Below are positions 24,093 to 33,103 of a DNA stretch of 64,000 bases, in pieces. How positions within the stretch are numbered: position 1 is the first letter of the stretch; each line of letters opens with the position of its first letter. The stretch is taken from NCBI GenBank assembly GCA_020427395.1, contig JAGQON010000009.1, positions 1 through 64,000 of the forward strand, given 5' to 3'. The translations under genes and the position numbers were made by a program. This stretch comes from Phycisphaerales bacterium. GTDB taxonomy: Bacteria; Planctomycetota; Phycisphaerae; Phycisphaerales; UBA1924. The notes below the pieces were generated by a model. The model worked only from the letters and a program-made list of their open reading frames with translations. It did no database searches and was not told the DNA's origin.

Positions 24093-24869
24093 TCAGGCCG
24101 CCTCGCCCTGACTGAACGCTTCACGCGCCGACGGCGGCAGGTAGGTCAGCAGTTTGCTCTCAACGACTCGCGGGTTGTCGCCGGACTGGATCGCCATGAC
24201 GCCCGCGATGATCACGGTCTTCATGAGCACCTCGGCCTGGTCGTTCTGGTAGAGTTTGTCCGCCAGCGGGCCGGCGAACGCGTTGGCGATGACGGCGCCG
24301 TAGAGTGTGGTGATGAGTGCGACGGCCATGCTGGGGCCGATCGCGGCGGGGTCTTCCATCGAACCGAGCATGAAGATCAGGCCCAAGAGCGTCCCGATCA
24401 TGCCGAATGCGGGTGCGTACTTGGCGAACTGATCGAGGATCATCTTGCCCTGCATGTGGCGGTCCATGAGGCCTTCGAGCTCGGTCTCCATGATGACGCG
24501 GATGAGTTCAGGGTCGGTTCCGTCGACGGCCATCTTGATGCCTCGGACGACGAACTCTTCCTTCATATCACCGATATGATTCTCAAGGCTGAGGATGCCC
24601 TCGCGGCGAGCGATCTCGGCGAACTTGACGAGGTCTCGGATCACACCCTCGATATCTGGAGTTTCGTTGAAGACAGACTTCATGATGACCGTGTGTGCCT
24701 TGGTCATCTTTGAGAGCGGGAACGCCGCAATGACAGCACCAGCGGCCCCCCCCACAACGACCACGATAGATGGGATGTTGATCAGCGCGAGCGGATCACC
24801 GCCCAGCACAACAGCCAGCCCCACAGAGAGGAAAGCCACAACAAGTCCGATGATCGTGCCGATATCCAC
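24093..24869 (-). CDS. motA: Flagellar motor stator protein MotA
   Basis: Pentameric ring subunit of the proton-driven stator. It has 258 residues, normal length. The start is GTG at 24869 with GGAGG six bases upstream. Four membrane helices are visible: IIGLVVAFLSVGLAVVLGG, INIPSIVVVVGGAAGAVIAA, APAFGMIGTLLGLIFMLGS and MAVALITTLYGAVIANAFAG. The large cytoplasmic loop between helices 2 and 3 holds charged residues that contact FliG. The motB gene follows after 27 nt. Confidence 0.97.
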   Translation of the reverse strand: MDIGTIIGLVVAFLSVGLAVVLGGDPLALINIPSIVVVVGGAAGAVIAAFPLSKMTKAHTVIMKSVFNETPDIEGVIRDLVKFAEIARREGILSLENHIGDMKEEFVVRGIKMAVDGTDPELIRVIMETELEGLMDRHMQGKMILDQFAKYAPAFGMIGTLLGLIFMLGSMEDPAAIGPSMAVALITTLYGAVIANAFAGPLADKLYQNDQAEVLMKTVIIAGVMAIQSGDNPRVVESKLLTYLPPSAREAFSQGEAA

Positions 24870-25016
24870 CGAGATCCTCCGTGCAACGGGGTAAGCGTCC
24901 GAGCGCCCGCCACACGGTTTGGATATCGACGAGCGAAGGCGTGCCCTTGATGCACAGGGCTGGAATCGCCCGAAAACCGGCGTGTACTTTGATTATCAGA
25001 CGAGAGCGGCTGCCGG

Positions 25017-25214
25017 TCATGCGGGTGCGCAGAGCTGCCGCAGGTGCCTGTTGTACTCGATCACCCGCTTGACGATCTCTTTGGCGGGCTCGCGCACGAC
25101 CAGATGCTCGCCGCTGATGAGCGTGATGATCGTGTCCGGGTTTTCCTCCACGGTCCGAATGAGCTCGGAGTTGAGCACGAAGGCTCGCCCGTTGAGTCGG
25201 GTGACACTGATCAT
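25017..25214 (-). CDS. flbD: Flagellar protein FlbD (small FlbD/SwrD family)
   Basis: 65 residues, the family length, with the signature start MISVTRLNGRAFVLNSELIR followed by TVEENPDTIITLISGEHLVV and the helix EIVKRVIEYNR. This is the small FlbD/SwrD family found next to flgE and motA in many phyla, not the sigma-54 activator of Caulobacter that carries the same name. In Bacillus its homologue SwrD increases motor power. The location between flgE and motA is the canonical one. Confidence 0.93.
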   Translation of the reverse strand: MISVTRLNGRAFVLNSELIRTVEENPDTIITLISGEHLVVREPAKEIVKRVIEYNRHLRQLCAPA

Positions 25215-25241
25215 CGGAACTCTCCTAAACCACCATCGGTT

Positions 25242-26990
25242 TTATCGGCCCAGGACGAGCAGCTGCTGCAACAGCTCGTCGGCGGTCCTGATAACCCGTG
25301 ACGAGGCCGAGTAGCCCGTCGAGGTGAGGATCATGTTGGTGAACTCTTCCCCGAGATCAACATTGGACTGTTCGAGCGCACCGGAAACGATCGTGCCGAT
25401 GCCGAGCGTTCCGGGCGGTGCGATCGAGGCGGGGCCCGAGTTGGGACCGGTCGAGAACAGGTTTCCGCCCTCGTCGACCAGGCCCGCGGGGTTGGTGAAG
25501 TTGGCGAGCACGACCTGACCCATCGTCTTGACGGCACCGTTGGAGAACCGCCCAAAGATCACGCCGTCCTCGCCGGCGGCGAAGGACTCGAGCGTTCCCG
25601 GGGGCAGCCCGTCGATGGTCAGCCCGATGATGCTCGATGGCGACGCGGCGAGCGAGGTGGTATTGCCCTTGTCGGACTGGAGCTGCAATGTCCAGCTCAG
25701 GAGCGGGTCAGCGCCGGTATTGCTGCGATCGATGGTGATCGAGATCTCGGAGTTGTCGGGGTCGGGCTGCCCGTTATTGTCGAACTGCAGCGTGCCGGTG
25801 GTCAGGGCAATCCCGTTGCCGGCGTCGTCCTCGGAGTCGATGAAGTACCTCCAGATGGGGCCAGTGTCCGGTGTTGAGTCGAGCACCATGGTGACATTCG
25901 CCGTCACTTCCGCGCCCAGCGAGTCGTAGCCGACGATAGTTGTTCGGACGCTCTCACCATCGGCGGCAGCGGTCTTGTCGGTGACGAACGGGGCACCAAG
26001 CGATGTTGTGCCGTCGGTATCCAGGAGTTCGATGTCGCCGTTGGCGATGACAAGATCATTGACATCGCCGGTATTGCCAACGATGGTGATGATGCCGGTG
26101 GTGTTATCAACGGTCACTCCCGGTGTGTTGCCATCGGGGTTGGTCCCGCCGGTGCTCTGGATCCCGATGTTCGCGGCCAGGAAATCCATGAAGTCCTGCA
26201 CCGTCGTGGTCGCGGTGATCGTGAAATCCGCATCCGGCAGGTCGGTGCCGCCGCGTGAGGCACCGTTGGTGCCGCGCATGCGGATCGTCTGCCCGACGCT
26301 GAATGCGGAGGTGCCTGAGCCGGGCAGATCTGGATCCTCAACATTGGTGAGCAGCGTGGCCGAACCGATGAAGCCGCCGCTTGTGGTGGAGAAGCCGTTG
26401 GTCGCGTCGCCGAGCAGGTTGATGATCGAGCCCTGGGTTGGGATATCTCCACCCTTGTCCAGGTTTCCAACTAGCGCGATGTTGCTTGTTGACTCGGCGA
26501 TGGTCTGCTTGCCCACGGGGATGTTGATCGGTACAAGCTGACCGGTGAGGATGTTGAACTCGTCATCGACCGCGTAGCCCAGGAGCTTCTCACCGGTGAC
26601 AGTCGCGAGGTTGTCGTCCGAGTCCTGACGGAAGCTGCCTGCGCGGGTGTAGAAGTTAGCGCCGCCGCGCTGTACGAGGAAGAACCCGCTGCCATCGATG
26701 GCGAGGTCACGCAGGTCGCCGGTCCCGTTGAAGCTGGCAGCGCTGAAATCTCGCTGGACGCCGGCGATGCCCACGCCGTTGCCGATCTGCTTGGGGTTCA
26801 CACCGCCGCGGATCTCGCTGGGGCTTGTGCCGAAGCCGAGGTTCTGGGCAAAGAGCGACTCAAAGAGCATGCGGGAGCTCTTGAAGGCGGTGGTGTTGAC
26901 ATTGGCGACATTGTTACCGATGACATCGAGTTTAGCCGAGTGGGCGTTGAGCCCGGTAAGCCCGGTGAAGAGCGCGCTTGAGAGTGCCAT
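25242..26990 (-). CDS. flgE: Flagellar hook protein FlgE
   Basis: Structural protein of the hook. It has 582 residues, longer than the about 400 of enterobacteria because of an enlarged, surface-exposed middle. The N-terminal rod/hook motif is LSSALFTGLTGLNAHSAKLD plus VIGNNVANVNTTAFKSSRML. Next comes GVQRDFSAASFNGTGDLRDL and AIDGSGFFLV. The C-terminal D0 helix is GALEQSNVDLGEEFTNMILT followed by STGYSASSRVIRTADELLQQ. The middle (about 200-430) is rich in Gly, Asp, Thr and Ser, as is common in exported surface domains. It follows flg_new and precedes flbD. Confidence 0.96.
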   Translation of the reverse strand: MALSSALFTGLTGLNAHSAKLDVIGNNVANVNTTAFKSSRMLFESLFAQNLGFGTSPSEIRGGVNPKQIGNGVGIAGVQRDFSAASFNGTGDLRDLAIDGSGFFLVQRGGANFYTRAGSFRQDSDDNLATVTGEKLLGYAVDDEFNILTGQLVPINIPVGKQTIAESTSNIALVGNLDKGGDIPTQGSIINLLGDATNGFSTTSGGFIGSATLLTNVEDPDLPGSGTSAFSVGQTIRMRGTNGASRGGTDLPDADFTITATTTVQDFMDFLAANIGIQSTGGTNPDGNTPGVTVDNTTGIITIVGNTGDVNDLVIANGDIELLDTDGTTSLGAPFVTDKTAAADGESVRTTIVGYDSLGAEVTANVTMVLDSTPDTGPIWRYFIDSEDDAGNGIALTTGTLQFDNNGQPDPDNSEISITIDRSNTGADPLLSWTLQLQSDKGNTTSLAASPSSIIGLTIDGLPPGTLESFAAGEDGVIFGRFSNGAVKTMGQVVLANFTNPAGLVDEGGNLFSTGPNSGPASIAPPGTLGIGTIVSGALEQSNVDLGEEFTNMILTSTGYSASSRVIRTADELLQQLLVLGR

Positions 26991-27035
26991 CTACGGTAAT
27001 CCTTTCTGCACGCGGGGCGGGTACCCCTGCGTTGT

Positions 27036-27536
27036 TCACGAATCGTGCTTGGGCACCGGCATCGCCAGCACTCGCACCAGCGACGCATTTCGCACATTGC
27101 GTGCCGGAGTGATCACCGACTCAGCGAATGCGACGCGTTTGTCCTCATCGCCATATGCCGCATCGCTTTGCGCCCCGACATAGGTATCGATGCCGCTGAT
27201 CGCGACGAGCGGCTCACGAGGGGGGGCTTCGAGCACGACACGATTGCGCACATCCACGCGCAGCGTCTGCCGCCCGTGCAGGATCAGCGCGTGCTCGCTG
27301 CCCGCGGCAGCGGCGACATCGACCGCACGGGCGATCTGATCGCGCTCAACGGCATCGAAGGTCCCCGATACGCTCGGAGCGAACGAGACACCGAGGTCGG
27401 TGCGTGCTCGCCCGCGCAATGCGTCGCTGAGCATCGAGCCGAATCGTTCGGGCAACGCCTCGATCGGCTCACCCAGATCGATGGGACGCACACCGCTGGC
27501 GAGTGATTTGAGCAGTTGGACCTGGTCAGGACTCAT
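27036..27536 (-). CDS. Flagellar operon protein of the flg_new (TIGR02530) type
   Basis: 166 residues. The C-terminal half has the family pattern of this small protein encoded between flgD and flgE in many flagellates: AVERDQIARAVDVAAAAGSE, then ALILHGRQTLRVDVRNRVVL. The motif corresponds to the usual [helix]-KGS-x-S-L-I-L-x(9)-V-x-N-x-T-V-V core. The function is unknown; it may assist hook assembly. Position between flgD (2 nt upstream) and flgE (45 nt downstream) is the conserved one. Confidence 0.75.
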   Translation of the reverse strand: MSPDQVQLLKSLASGVRPIDLGEPIEALPERFGSMLSDALRGRARTDLGVSFAPSVSGTFDAVERDQIARAVDVAAAAGSEHALILHGRQTLRVDVRNRVVLEAPPREPLVAISGIDTYVGAQSDAAYGDEDKRVAFAESVITPARNVRNASLVRVLAMPVPKHDS

Positions 27537-27538
27537 GG

Positions 27539-28150
27539 TCAGACATCGCTGCTGACGGTCTTCTGAACTGGGTCGCGATCGCCCGTGTTGGGGACCTGCT
27601 TGTTGTCGACATCACCGGGGTTGATATCGCCCAGGATCGGTGGCATGAGATCGTCAACGATCGGTGGATCGTCGTCGTTGTTGCCGTTGTGATCATCGTC
27701 GTCATCGATCGGTGGATCGTCGTCGTCGATGATGTCGTCATCGATCGGGCCGACGATCTCGTCGACATTGTGGAAGAACATGCGTGAGCCGTCGAACAGG
27801 TTGAGCACGGGCCCGTCCTGCGTGTTGGAGACCGAGACGACGAGGTCGGCGACGCGCCGGTTGTCGAGCGTGATGCCCGACACGAGCGAGCCGATCAGCG
27901 AAGAGGCCGCGGCGAACTCGCTCTGGTTCACCAGTCGTGAGAGTGAATCGACAACCTGCGTGTCGGACTCGATCGATCGCAGCGTCGAGAGCTGGTTGAG
28001 CATCGACTGCGTGTCGTTGGGTGCGAGCGGGTCCTGATTGGTGAGTTCGGTGAAGATAATCCGAAGAAACTCGCCGCTGCTGAGCGCACTGAACGCGTCC
28101 GTCGAGCTGTTCGCTGAGGATGATGATCCGATGCCGCCGATACTGCTCAT
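27539..28150 (-). CDS. flgD: Flagellar hook-capping protein FlgD with Asp-rich C-terminus
   Basis: Scaffold that caps the growing hook. It has 203 residues. The N-terminal export and capping region is present (SSGEFLRIIFTELTNQDPLA plus PNDTQSMLNQLSTL) and then SLIGSLVSGITLDNRRVADL. The normal C-terminal FnIII/Tudor part is replaced after about residue 135 by a very acidic, Pro-Asp-rich tail with runs such as DDDDPPIDDDDD. The DNA for that tail holds an exact 21-bp direct repeat. The call rests on the N-terminal motif and on position between fliK and flg_new. Confidence 0.88.
   Translation of the reverse strand: MSSIGGIGSSSSANSSTDAFSALSSGEFLRIIFTELTNQDPLAPNDTQSMLNQLSTLRSIESDTQVVDSLSRLVNQSEFAAASSLIGSLVSGITLDNRRVADLVVSVSNTQDGPVLNLFDGSRMFFHNVDEIVGPIDDDIIDDDDPPIDDDDDHNGNNDDDPPIVDDLMPPILGDINPGDVDNKQVPNTGDRDPVQKTVSSDV
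27658..27726. repeat. 21-bp direct repeat in the flgD 3' region
   Basis: CGATCGGTGGATCGTCGTCG followed by T occurs exactly at 27658-27678 and again at 27706-27726, a period of 48 bp (16 codons). The repeat keeps the reading frame and codes for the DDDPPI unit of the acidic FlgD tail. A third, shorter relative starts at 27741. Confidence 0.8.
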
Positions 28151-28162
28151 GACTTGCTCCCC

Positions 28163-29731
28163 TTACGCGATTGCGTCGAGCCCCAGCTCGGTCCAGATGC
28201 TGCGCTGCCCCACCGCCGCCGGGTCTCCATCGATCGAGGCGAAGAGATCGGGCTGATCGGTGTGATCACGGCTGCCGTGGTGCCGCTGATCCGCGCCGTG
28301 ATCTTGGCTGTGATCCCCTTCGGCATCAAACCCACCCTGATTTCCGGGGCCGGGCGAGTTGTATTCGATCAGCACTCGTTCGACCTGAACACCCTTGCTC
28401 TGCAAGGCACGCGCGAGCTCATCGCTCCCCGACTGGAGCAGGTCTCTGGCTTCGGCGCTCTGGGCCGTAAGCCGCAAAGCGATCCGGTCGCCGTCTCGCT
28501 TGATCTGGATGCGCAGCTCACCAAGGCGTTCGGGCGTCAGTCGCAGGGTCATCTCCGAATCGCTGGATCGTAGAAGTGACGCGAGCCCTCGCTGGACCTG
28601 CGCGATCATCTTTTCCTGCAGTCCTCCCTGATCACTCTTGACAGGGCTGGGTGACTGTGTCGCCCGAGTCGTGCTTGAATCGATCCCGGACCGCGCACCG
28701 CCCTCGGCCGCCGTGACGGCACGCGTGGAGATCGCGCCCTCCGCCCGAGCATTCGCACCAGAGCGTATCAGCGACTGCAACGCGTCGGATCGCGTCGTGA
28801 TCGGTTGCTCTCGTGTGCTGGGGATGCTTGCCGCTGTTTCGCTGCGTGCCGAGCGCTGCTGCTGCCCCTCGATCTGTGTCGGGTCGATCTTGGTGCGAGA
28901 CACATCGCTTGCCGGTGTGGGCTGGTTGGGATCGATGCGGATACCCTCGCCATTGCCCTTGCCCTTGGTCGGTTCCGGTGGCGTATCACTGATCGAATCG
29001 AGCGGGTTATGCGTCTGATCGCTTCTCGGCGTCGGTGATGGTCGAACGCCGCCTGGCTGGATGCCGTCGTTGCTCGCCTGCGGGTTGATCGGTCGTGACT
29101 GGTCGCGTGGCCCGATCGGCTCGATCTCACCCAGTCGGGCCTGCACCGACAGCGTGGTCAGGTCCGGGGCGGCGTCTGCCCGTGCGGCCCGCACGAAGCC
29201 CTTGATGCTCAGCTTCGCCTGATCGCTCTTATTCTGGAGCGGATCGAGCTTGGTGATCTCAACCGCCTGCCCGTCCGATTTCTGTGCTGTAACGCCTGAC
29301 TCCGGTTTGCCATCCGCTGACACCTGGACCGATTGAGCGGCTTCCGTGCCGCCAGTTGCCTGTGCTTCGCCCTGTCGCGTCTCCACTCCGTTGAGTCCGT
29401 TCTTTGAACTCTCAGGCTCACCCTGCTGCGCGCCCTCGTCTCCCTGCTGATCACCATTGGCAGACTCTGAACGCACCGATTTCTGATCATGCGGCACTTC
29501 TGCTACATCGGGTGTCTCTTCGGTCGAGTACTCGACGCCTTCGTCGCTCGGGGCTGCCTCCGCCTTACTCGCCGACTCGACCACGAGCGATCGCTCATCC
29601 TGATCGAAGCCCCGCAGGACTTGCGCAAAGCGGGGCGCGTCGGTTGCGCTGGCAGAGCGCAGGATCGGCGTGATCTGCTTGGTGTCGCGGGGCTGGGTTG
29701 TGGTGCTTTGCGTTGTTTGCAGTGTGCTCAT
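28163..29731 (-). CDS. fliK: Flagellar hook-length control protein FliK
   Basis: Molecular ruler and trigger of the FlhB switch. It has 522 residues. Most of the protein (about 40-380) is low-complexity, rich in Gln, Ser, Asp and Thr, as expected for the stretched ruler. The C-terminal domain has the conserved hook-length motif: LLRSSDSEMTLRLTPERLGE, then LRIQIKRDGDRIALRLTAQS and AEARDLLQSGSDELARALQS. The final 40 residues are His/Asp-rich (DHSQDHGADQRHHGSRDHTD). The ATG at 29731 overlaps the stop of the MotE-like gene by four bases. Confidence 0.9.
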   Translation of the reverse strand: MSTLQTTQSTTTQPRDTKQITPILRSASATDAPRFAQVLRGFDQDERSLVVESASKAEAAPSDEGVEYSTEETPDVAEVPHDQKSVRSESANGDQQGDEGAQQGEPESSKNGLNGVETRQGEAQATGGTEAAQSVQVSADGKPESGVTAQKSDGQAVEITKLDPLQNKSDQAKLSIKGFVRAARADAAPDLTTLSVQARLGEIEPIGPRDQSRPINPQASNDGIQPGGVRPSPTPRSDQTHNPLDSISDTPPEPTKGKGNGEGIRIDPNQPTPASDVSRTKIDPTQIEGQQQRSARSETAASIPSTREQPITTRSDALQSLIRSGANARAEGAISTRAVTAAEGGARSGIDSSTTRATQSPSPVKSDQGGLQEKMIAQVQRGLASLLRSSDSEMTLRLTPERLGELRIQIKRDGDRIALRLTAQSAEARDLLQSGSDELARALQSKGVQVERVLIEYNSPGPGNQGGFDAEGDHSQDHGADQRHHGSRDHTDQPDLFASIDGDPAAVGQRSIWTELGLDAIA

Positions 29732-30423
29732 GGTGCTGTTCCGTCGGCGGTCGTGGTCTCAAGACCACGCAGCCGTACGGATTCAAGCAAATCTGCTGCC
29801 AACTGATTCTCGCCCGCCTTGACGAACTCCGTCAGGATCGATGTGCGACCCTGCTCGTCCATCGCGGAGAGGTACGAAACAACCTCTTCGTACTTGCCAT
29901 TCTCCGAGAGCAGCGTCGAGAGGACGGTTTTTGCATCCTTGGCCTTCATCCCGGTCAGGGTACTCAGGGCCTTCTTGAACTGCTTGCCGCCCTCGAGTTC
30001 GGCGAGACGATCTCGCATGGCCTCAAAGTCCGCACGCTCCTCCTCAAGATCGCTTCGCTCACGCGCAAGATCGGTGCGTTCCTGTCGCAGGATTGCCTGG
30101 AGGTTCTCCACCTCGCGTTTCATCCGCTCGAGGCGAGCGCGGTCGACCTGGGTCATCTCGACGCGGACGAGGTTCCGTTCGTCGCTGTTGAGGGCGGAAT
30201 CTGGCAGCGGCTTGGGCTTAGCAGCCTCTTCAGCCGCGGCCGCCTGCTCTTCGGTTTTGATCCGGGCCTGCTCGGCGGCCACGGGTTCGCCGAAGAGCGT
30301 CGTGAGTTCTACCACGCGGTCTTTGCTGATGCGCCCCGACGAAAATAGCCAGCCGATGCCCGCAAGCATCGCGAGCAGGTTCAGGATCAGGATGAGCAGG
30401 ATGGCTCTTTTCATGCTTCTCAT
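29728..30423 (-). CDS. MotE-like / MgtE N-domain flagellar membrane protein
   Basis: 231 residues. One N-terminal membrane segment, AILLILILNLLAMLAGIGWL, is followed by a long charged coiled coil (about 85-155, including RMKREVENLQAILRQERTDL). The C-terminal domain, FKKALSTLTGMKAKDAKTVL then SYLSAMDEQGRTSILTEF, resembles the MgtE intracellular N-domain found in MotE/FliJ-adjacent proteins. In epsilonproteobacteria MotE chaperones the stator protein MotC. Here position between fliJ and fliK, with 4-bp overlaps on both sides, suggests a similar envelope or stator role. Confidence 0.7.
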   Translation of the reverse strand: MRSMKRAILLILILNLLAMLAGIGWLFSSGRISKDRVVELTTLFGEPVAAEQARIKTEEQAAAAEEAAKPKPLPDSALNSDERNLVRVEMTQVDRARLERMKREVENLQAILRQERTDLARERSDLEEERADFEAMRDRLAELEGGKQFKKALSTLTGMKAKDAKTVLSTLLSENGKYEEVVSYLSAMDEQGRTSILTEFVKAGENQLAADLLESVRLRGLETTTADGTAP

Positions 30424-30884
30424 GCCACTTGTCCTTCTTCATCGCGTGTGTAACGCATTACGCTGATCTCATCGAGTTCGCGGGTCTCCCGCCGGTCCTG
30501 CTCACGCTCGAATGCTTCTCGTTGCTGCTCCCGCAACAACTCGACCGCTCGCTTTCTTGCCGACAATCGGGCAAGCTCTGCTCGGGCCGATTCGAGTTTC
30601 CTGTAGACACTCGCCAACTCAAGCACCGCCCGCTGGGCGTCAAAGTTGTGGCGGAGCGAGGCCCCCGCCTGCATTTTGACGGCCTGCAGGTCCACCCTCC
30701 GACCAACGCCGAGTGCCTCAGAGAGTGATTCACGCTCGTCCCGCATCATCAACTGACAGTTTCGGATACGCGATTCGAGTGCCAGACGAGCACGCTCAAG
30801 ATCCGAAACAACCAGCATCTGATCACGCTCCTCTCGTGATCGCTGATCGAGGACGGGCTGCAGTTTGAAGATAAATCTCGCCAT
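30420..30884 (-). CDS. fliJ: Flagellar export protein FliJ
   Basis: Coiled-coil stalk of the export ATPase and escort for chaperones. It has 154 residues, almost all helical, with start MARFIFKLQPVLDQRSREER, which matches the typical F-x-F-x-L-x-x-V-L opening. Heptad-like charged helices cover the rest. It lies 22 nt downstream of fliI and overlaps the MotE-like gene by four bases. Confidence 0.88.
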   Translation of the reverse strand: MARFIFKLQPVLDQRSREERDQMLVVSDLERARLALESRIRNCQLMMRDERESLSEALGVGRRVDLQAVKMQAGASLRHNFDAQRAVLELASVYRKLESARAELARLSARKRAVELLREQQREAFEREQDRRETRELDEISVMRYTRDEEGQVA

Positions 30885-30905
30885 GGCGTCCCGCTACCCC
30901 CGAAA

Positions 30906-32294
30906 TCAGGCCCGTCTCTGCTGATTCTGAGCGCCCATCAGCACCTTGCGCTGTTGGATCATCTCGCCCGCCTGCAGAGCGAGCTTGACCATGAACGACT
31001 TGGCCTGATCGAAGTTACCCTTCTCGGTTGTGCCCTGTGTGAGCAGCTCATTGATCGGGTCGATGAGATCAATCGCGGTATCCGCCACCGGGCTTGAGCC
31101 AGATGCGTACGCCCCGATCTGCAGCAAGTCCTCGATCTCGCGGTACTCGGCCAGCAGCTTCGTCAGTTGCATGCGGGCGGCGATCTGGTCGTTGCCTGAA
31201 ACATCGCCCGCCACGCGAGAGACCGAATCGAGCACATCGATCGCGGGGTAGTGCCCCTTATGGGCCAGCTTGCGGCTGAGCACGATGTGCCCGTCGAGGA
31301 TACCGCGTGCCGCGTCGGACACTGGCTCGGTCATGTCGTCACCCTCGACGAGGATCGTGTACAGCCCAGTGATCGAGCCGGTGCGACCGTCATCGAGCAC
31401 CACACGCCCAGCTCGCTCAAGCAGGGTTGCCAAGGTCGAGAAGACCGACGGCGTGTAGCCCTTGGTCGCGGGCGGCTCGCCTACGCTCAGCCCAACCTGA
31501 CGCTGCGCGTGCGCAAAGCGGGTCACCGAGTCCATCATGAGCAGCACATCCTTGCCCCGATCTCGAAAGTACTCGGCCGCGGTAGAAGCAAGCTTCGCGG
31601 CCCGCACGCGCAACAGCGGCGACTCGTCGCTCGTCGCGACCACCACCAGCGACCGGGAGAGCCCCTCGGGACCGAGCGCATGATGGATGAAGTCGAGCAC
31701 CTCGCGGCCTCGCTCACCGATCAGCGCAATGACATTCACATCGGCATCGGTATTCCGAGCGATCTGTCCCATGAGCGTGGACTTGCCCACGCCCGGTCCA
31801 GCGAAGATGCCCAGACGCTGCCCGCGTCCGACTGGGGTCATGAGGTCGATGGCCCGAACGCCGGTTCTCAGCGGCTCGTCGATGCGCTTCCGTCGCATTG
31901 GGCCGATGGGCGTGGGGTTGATAGGGCGATTGACGCACTCGCTGATCGGACCAAGCTCATCGATCGGTTCTCCCAGACCATTGACAACCCGCCCGAGCAT
32001 GCGACGGGAAATCGGGGCGGCCTGATAGACCTGCACGAGACGGACCTTTGCACCTGGGATGATGCCCGTCGTGTCTGCCAGCAGCATGATGATGGTGTGC
32101 GTGCCCTCGAACCCGACTACTTCGCCGATGACCTCATCTTCTTGTACAGGGGCATCAATGGCGACCAGCGACCCGATCGGGACTGGCAGATCCTTGGCGA
32201 GCAGCGTCAGACCACGAACACTGGCAACACGCCCAGAGATCCCCCGCGGCTCCAGATGCGCGATGGTATCGACCTCGGACGAAAAGAGTCTCAC
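30906..32294 (-). CDS. fliI: Flagellum-specific ATP synthase FliI
   Basis: Hexameric ATPase that energises export. It has 462 residues. Walker A is GIFAGPGVGKSTLMGQIARN near residue 165. Next come IALIGERGREVLDFIHHALG, the Walker B region GKDVLLMMDSVTRFAHAQRQ and the DISA-type FS-TLATLLERAGRVVLDDG segment. The start is GTG at 32294 and overlaps the fliH stop as GTGA. Length and motifs are normal. Confidence 0.97.
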   Translation of the reverse strand: MRLFSSEVDTIAHLEPRGISGRVASVRGLTLLAKDLPVPIGSLVAIDAPVQEDEVIGEVVGFEGTHTIIMLLADTTGIIPGAKVRLVQVYQAAPISRRMLGRVVNGLGEPIDELGPISECVNRPINPTPIGPMRRKRIDEPLRTGVRAIDLMTPVGRGQRLGIFAGPGVGKSTLMGQIARNTDADVNVIALIGERGREVLDFIHHALGPEGLSRSLVVVATSDESPLLRVRAAKLASTAAEYFRDRGKDVLLMMDSVTRFAHAQRQVGLSVGEPPATKGYTPSVFSTLATLLERAGRVVLDDGRTGSITGLYTILVEGDDMTEPVSDAARGILDGHIVLSRKLAHKGHYPAIDVLDSVSRVAGDVSGNDQIAARMQLTKLLAEYREIEDLLQIGAYASGSSPVADTAIDLIDPINELLTQGTTEKGNFDQAKSFMVKLALQAGEMIQQRKVLMGAQNQQRRA

Positions 32295-33067
32295 GCCGCA
32301 TCTCCCTGCGCATCCTGATCGTCTTCATCCTGCACCTCGCCACGCTCGATCTCGAGGCGCGCCTGATGCCCGTTGGGGACCAGAGAATCAACGATGCGCT
32401 GGAGCTGCGTATCGATCGAAGAATCGATAACTCCGCCGCTGGGCGTGCGGGCGACGCATGAGCCGGGCGTCAGCATCGGGTCGGTGGTGATCTGGGCGTG
32501 CTCGCAGGAGGCAAACCGCTCCACAAGCATGGGCAGCTCGTCCTTGACCAGCTGCGCATCGTCGGGGTGCACACTGATCACCAGGCGTGTGGGTTCCGTG
32601 ACGGTGGAAAGGACCGACTCGAGCTGACGCAGTACCGTACCCGGGTCCAGCTCAATGACACGGCGCACGACGCGCGAGGCGATCATCGCCGCCAGCTCGA
32701 TGAGCTGGACGCGGGCACCCTCGAGCATCTCATCGCGTTGCTGTTCAAACGCACCAAGCTGATCGCTCCAGATGGTGATCAGCTGCTGGAAGACCTCGGC
32801 ATGATCCGCCCTCGCCTGCGCGGCTCCCTCTTCATGGCCTTTGCTCAACCCCTCGGCATAGCCAAGCTCGTACCCCTGCTTGTGACCCTCGTCCTTCGCG
32901 GTCGCGACCAGGCGTTCTCGCTCTTTCTGGGCTTCACGGATGATCTGTGTCGCCTTGTCGTTGGCGGCCTTGACGAGCGCATCGCCGCGCACCCTGAGGT
33001 CGCTCAGGTCCATGACGCACGCGTCGCGTGTGTAACTCTCGATATCGGCGCGTTTGATCAGCCCCAT
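32291..33067 (-). CDS. fliH: Flagellar assembly protein FliH
   Basis: Negative regulator and peripheral stalk of the FliI ATPase. It has 258 residues. A helical, Glu/Lys/Ala-rich middle (NDKATQIIREAQKERERLVA, GYELGYAEGLSKGHEEGAAQ) contains the Gly-spaced repeats typical of FliH. The C-terminal half (IELAAMIASRVVRRVIELDP and VISVHPDDAQLVKDELPML) matches the FliH/V-ATPase E-subunit-like domain. An acidic tail (EVQDEDDQDAQGD) ends the protein. It lies between fliG and fliI. Confidence 0.92.
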   Translation of the reverse strand: MGLIKRADIESYTRDACVMDLSDLRVRGDALVKAANDKATQIIREAQKERERLVATAKDEGHKQGYELGYAEGLSKGHEEGAAQARADHAEVFQQLITIWSDQLGAFEQQRDEMLEGARVQLIELAAMIASRVVRRVIELDPGTVLRQLESVLSTVTEPTRLVISVHPDDAQLVKDELPMLVERFASCEHAQITTDPMLTPGSCVARTPSGGVIDSSIDTQLQRIVDSLVPNGHQARLEIERGEVQDEDDQDAQGDAA

Positions 33068-33103
33068 GTCGGCACACCTCCGGGCAGAAAGCCCGAATCT
33101 TCA

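Noticed and set aside
27640-27760. CRISPR-like or tandem-repeat array
   Set aside because: Only two exact copies of 21 bp, in frame inside flgD, and coding for the Asp-rich tail.
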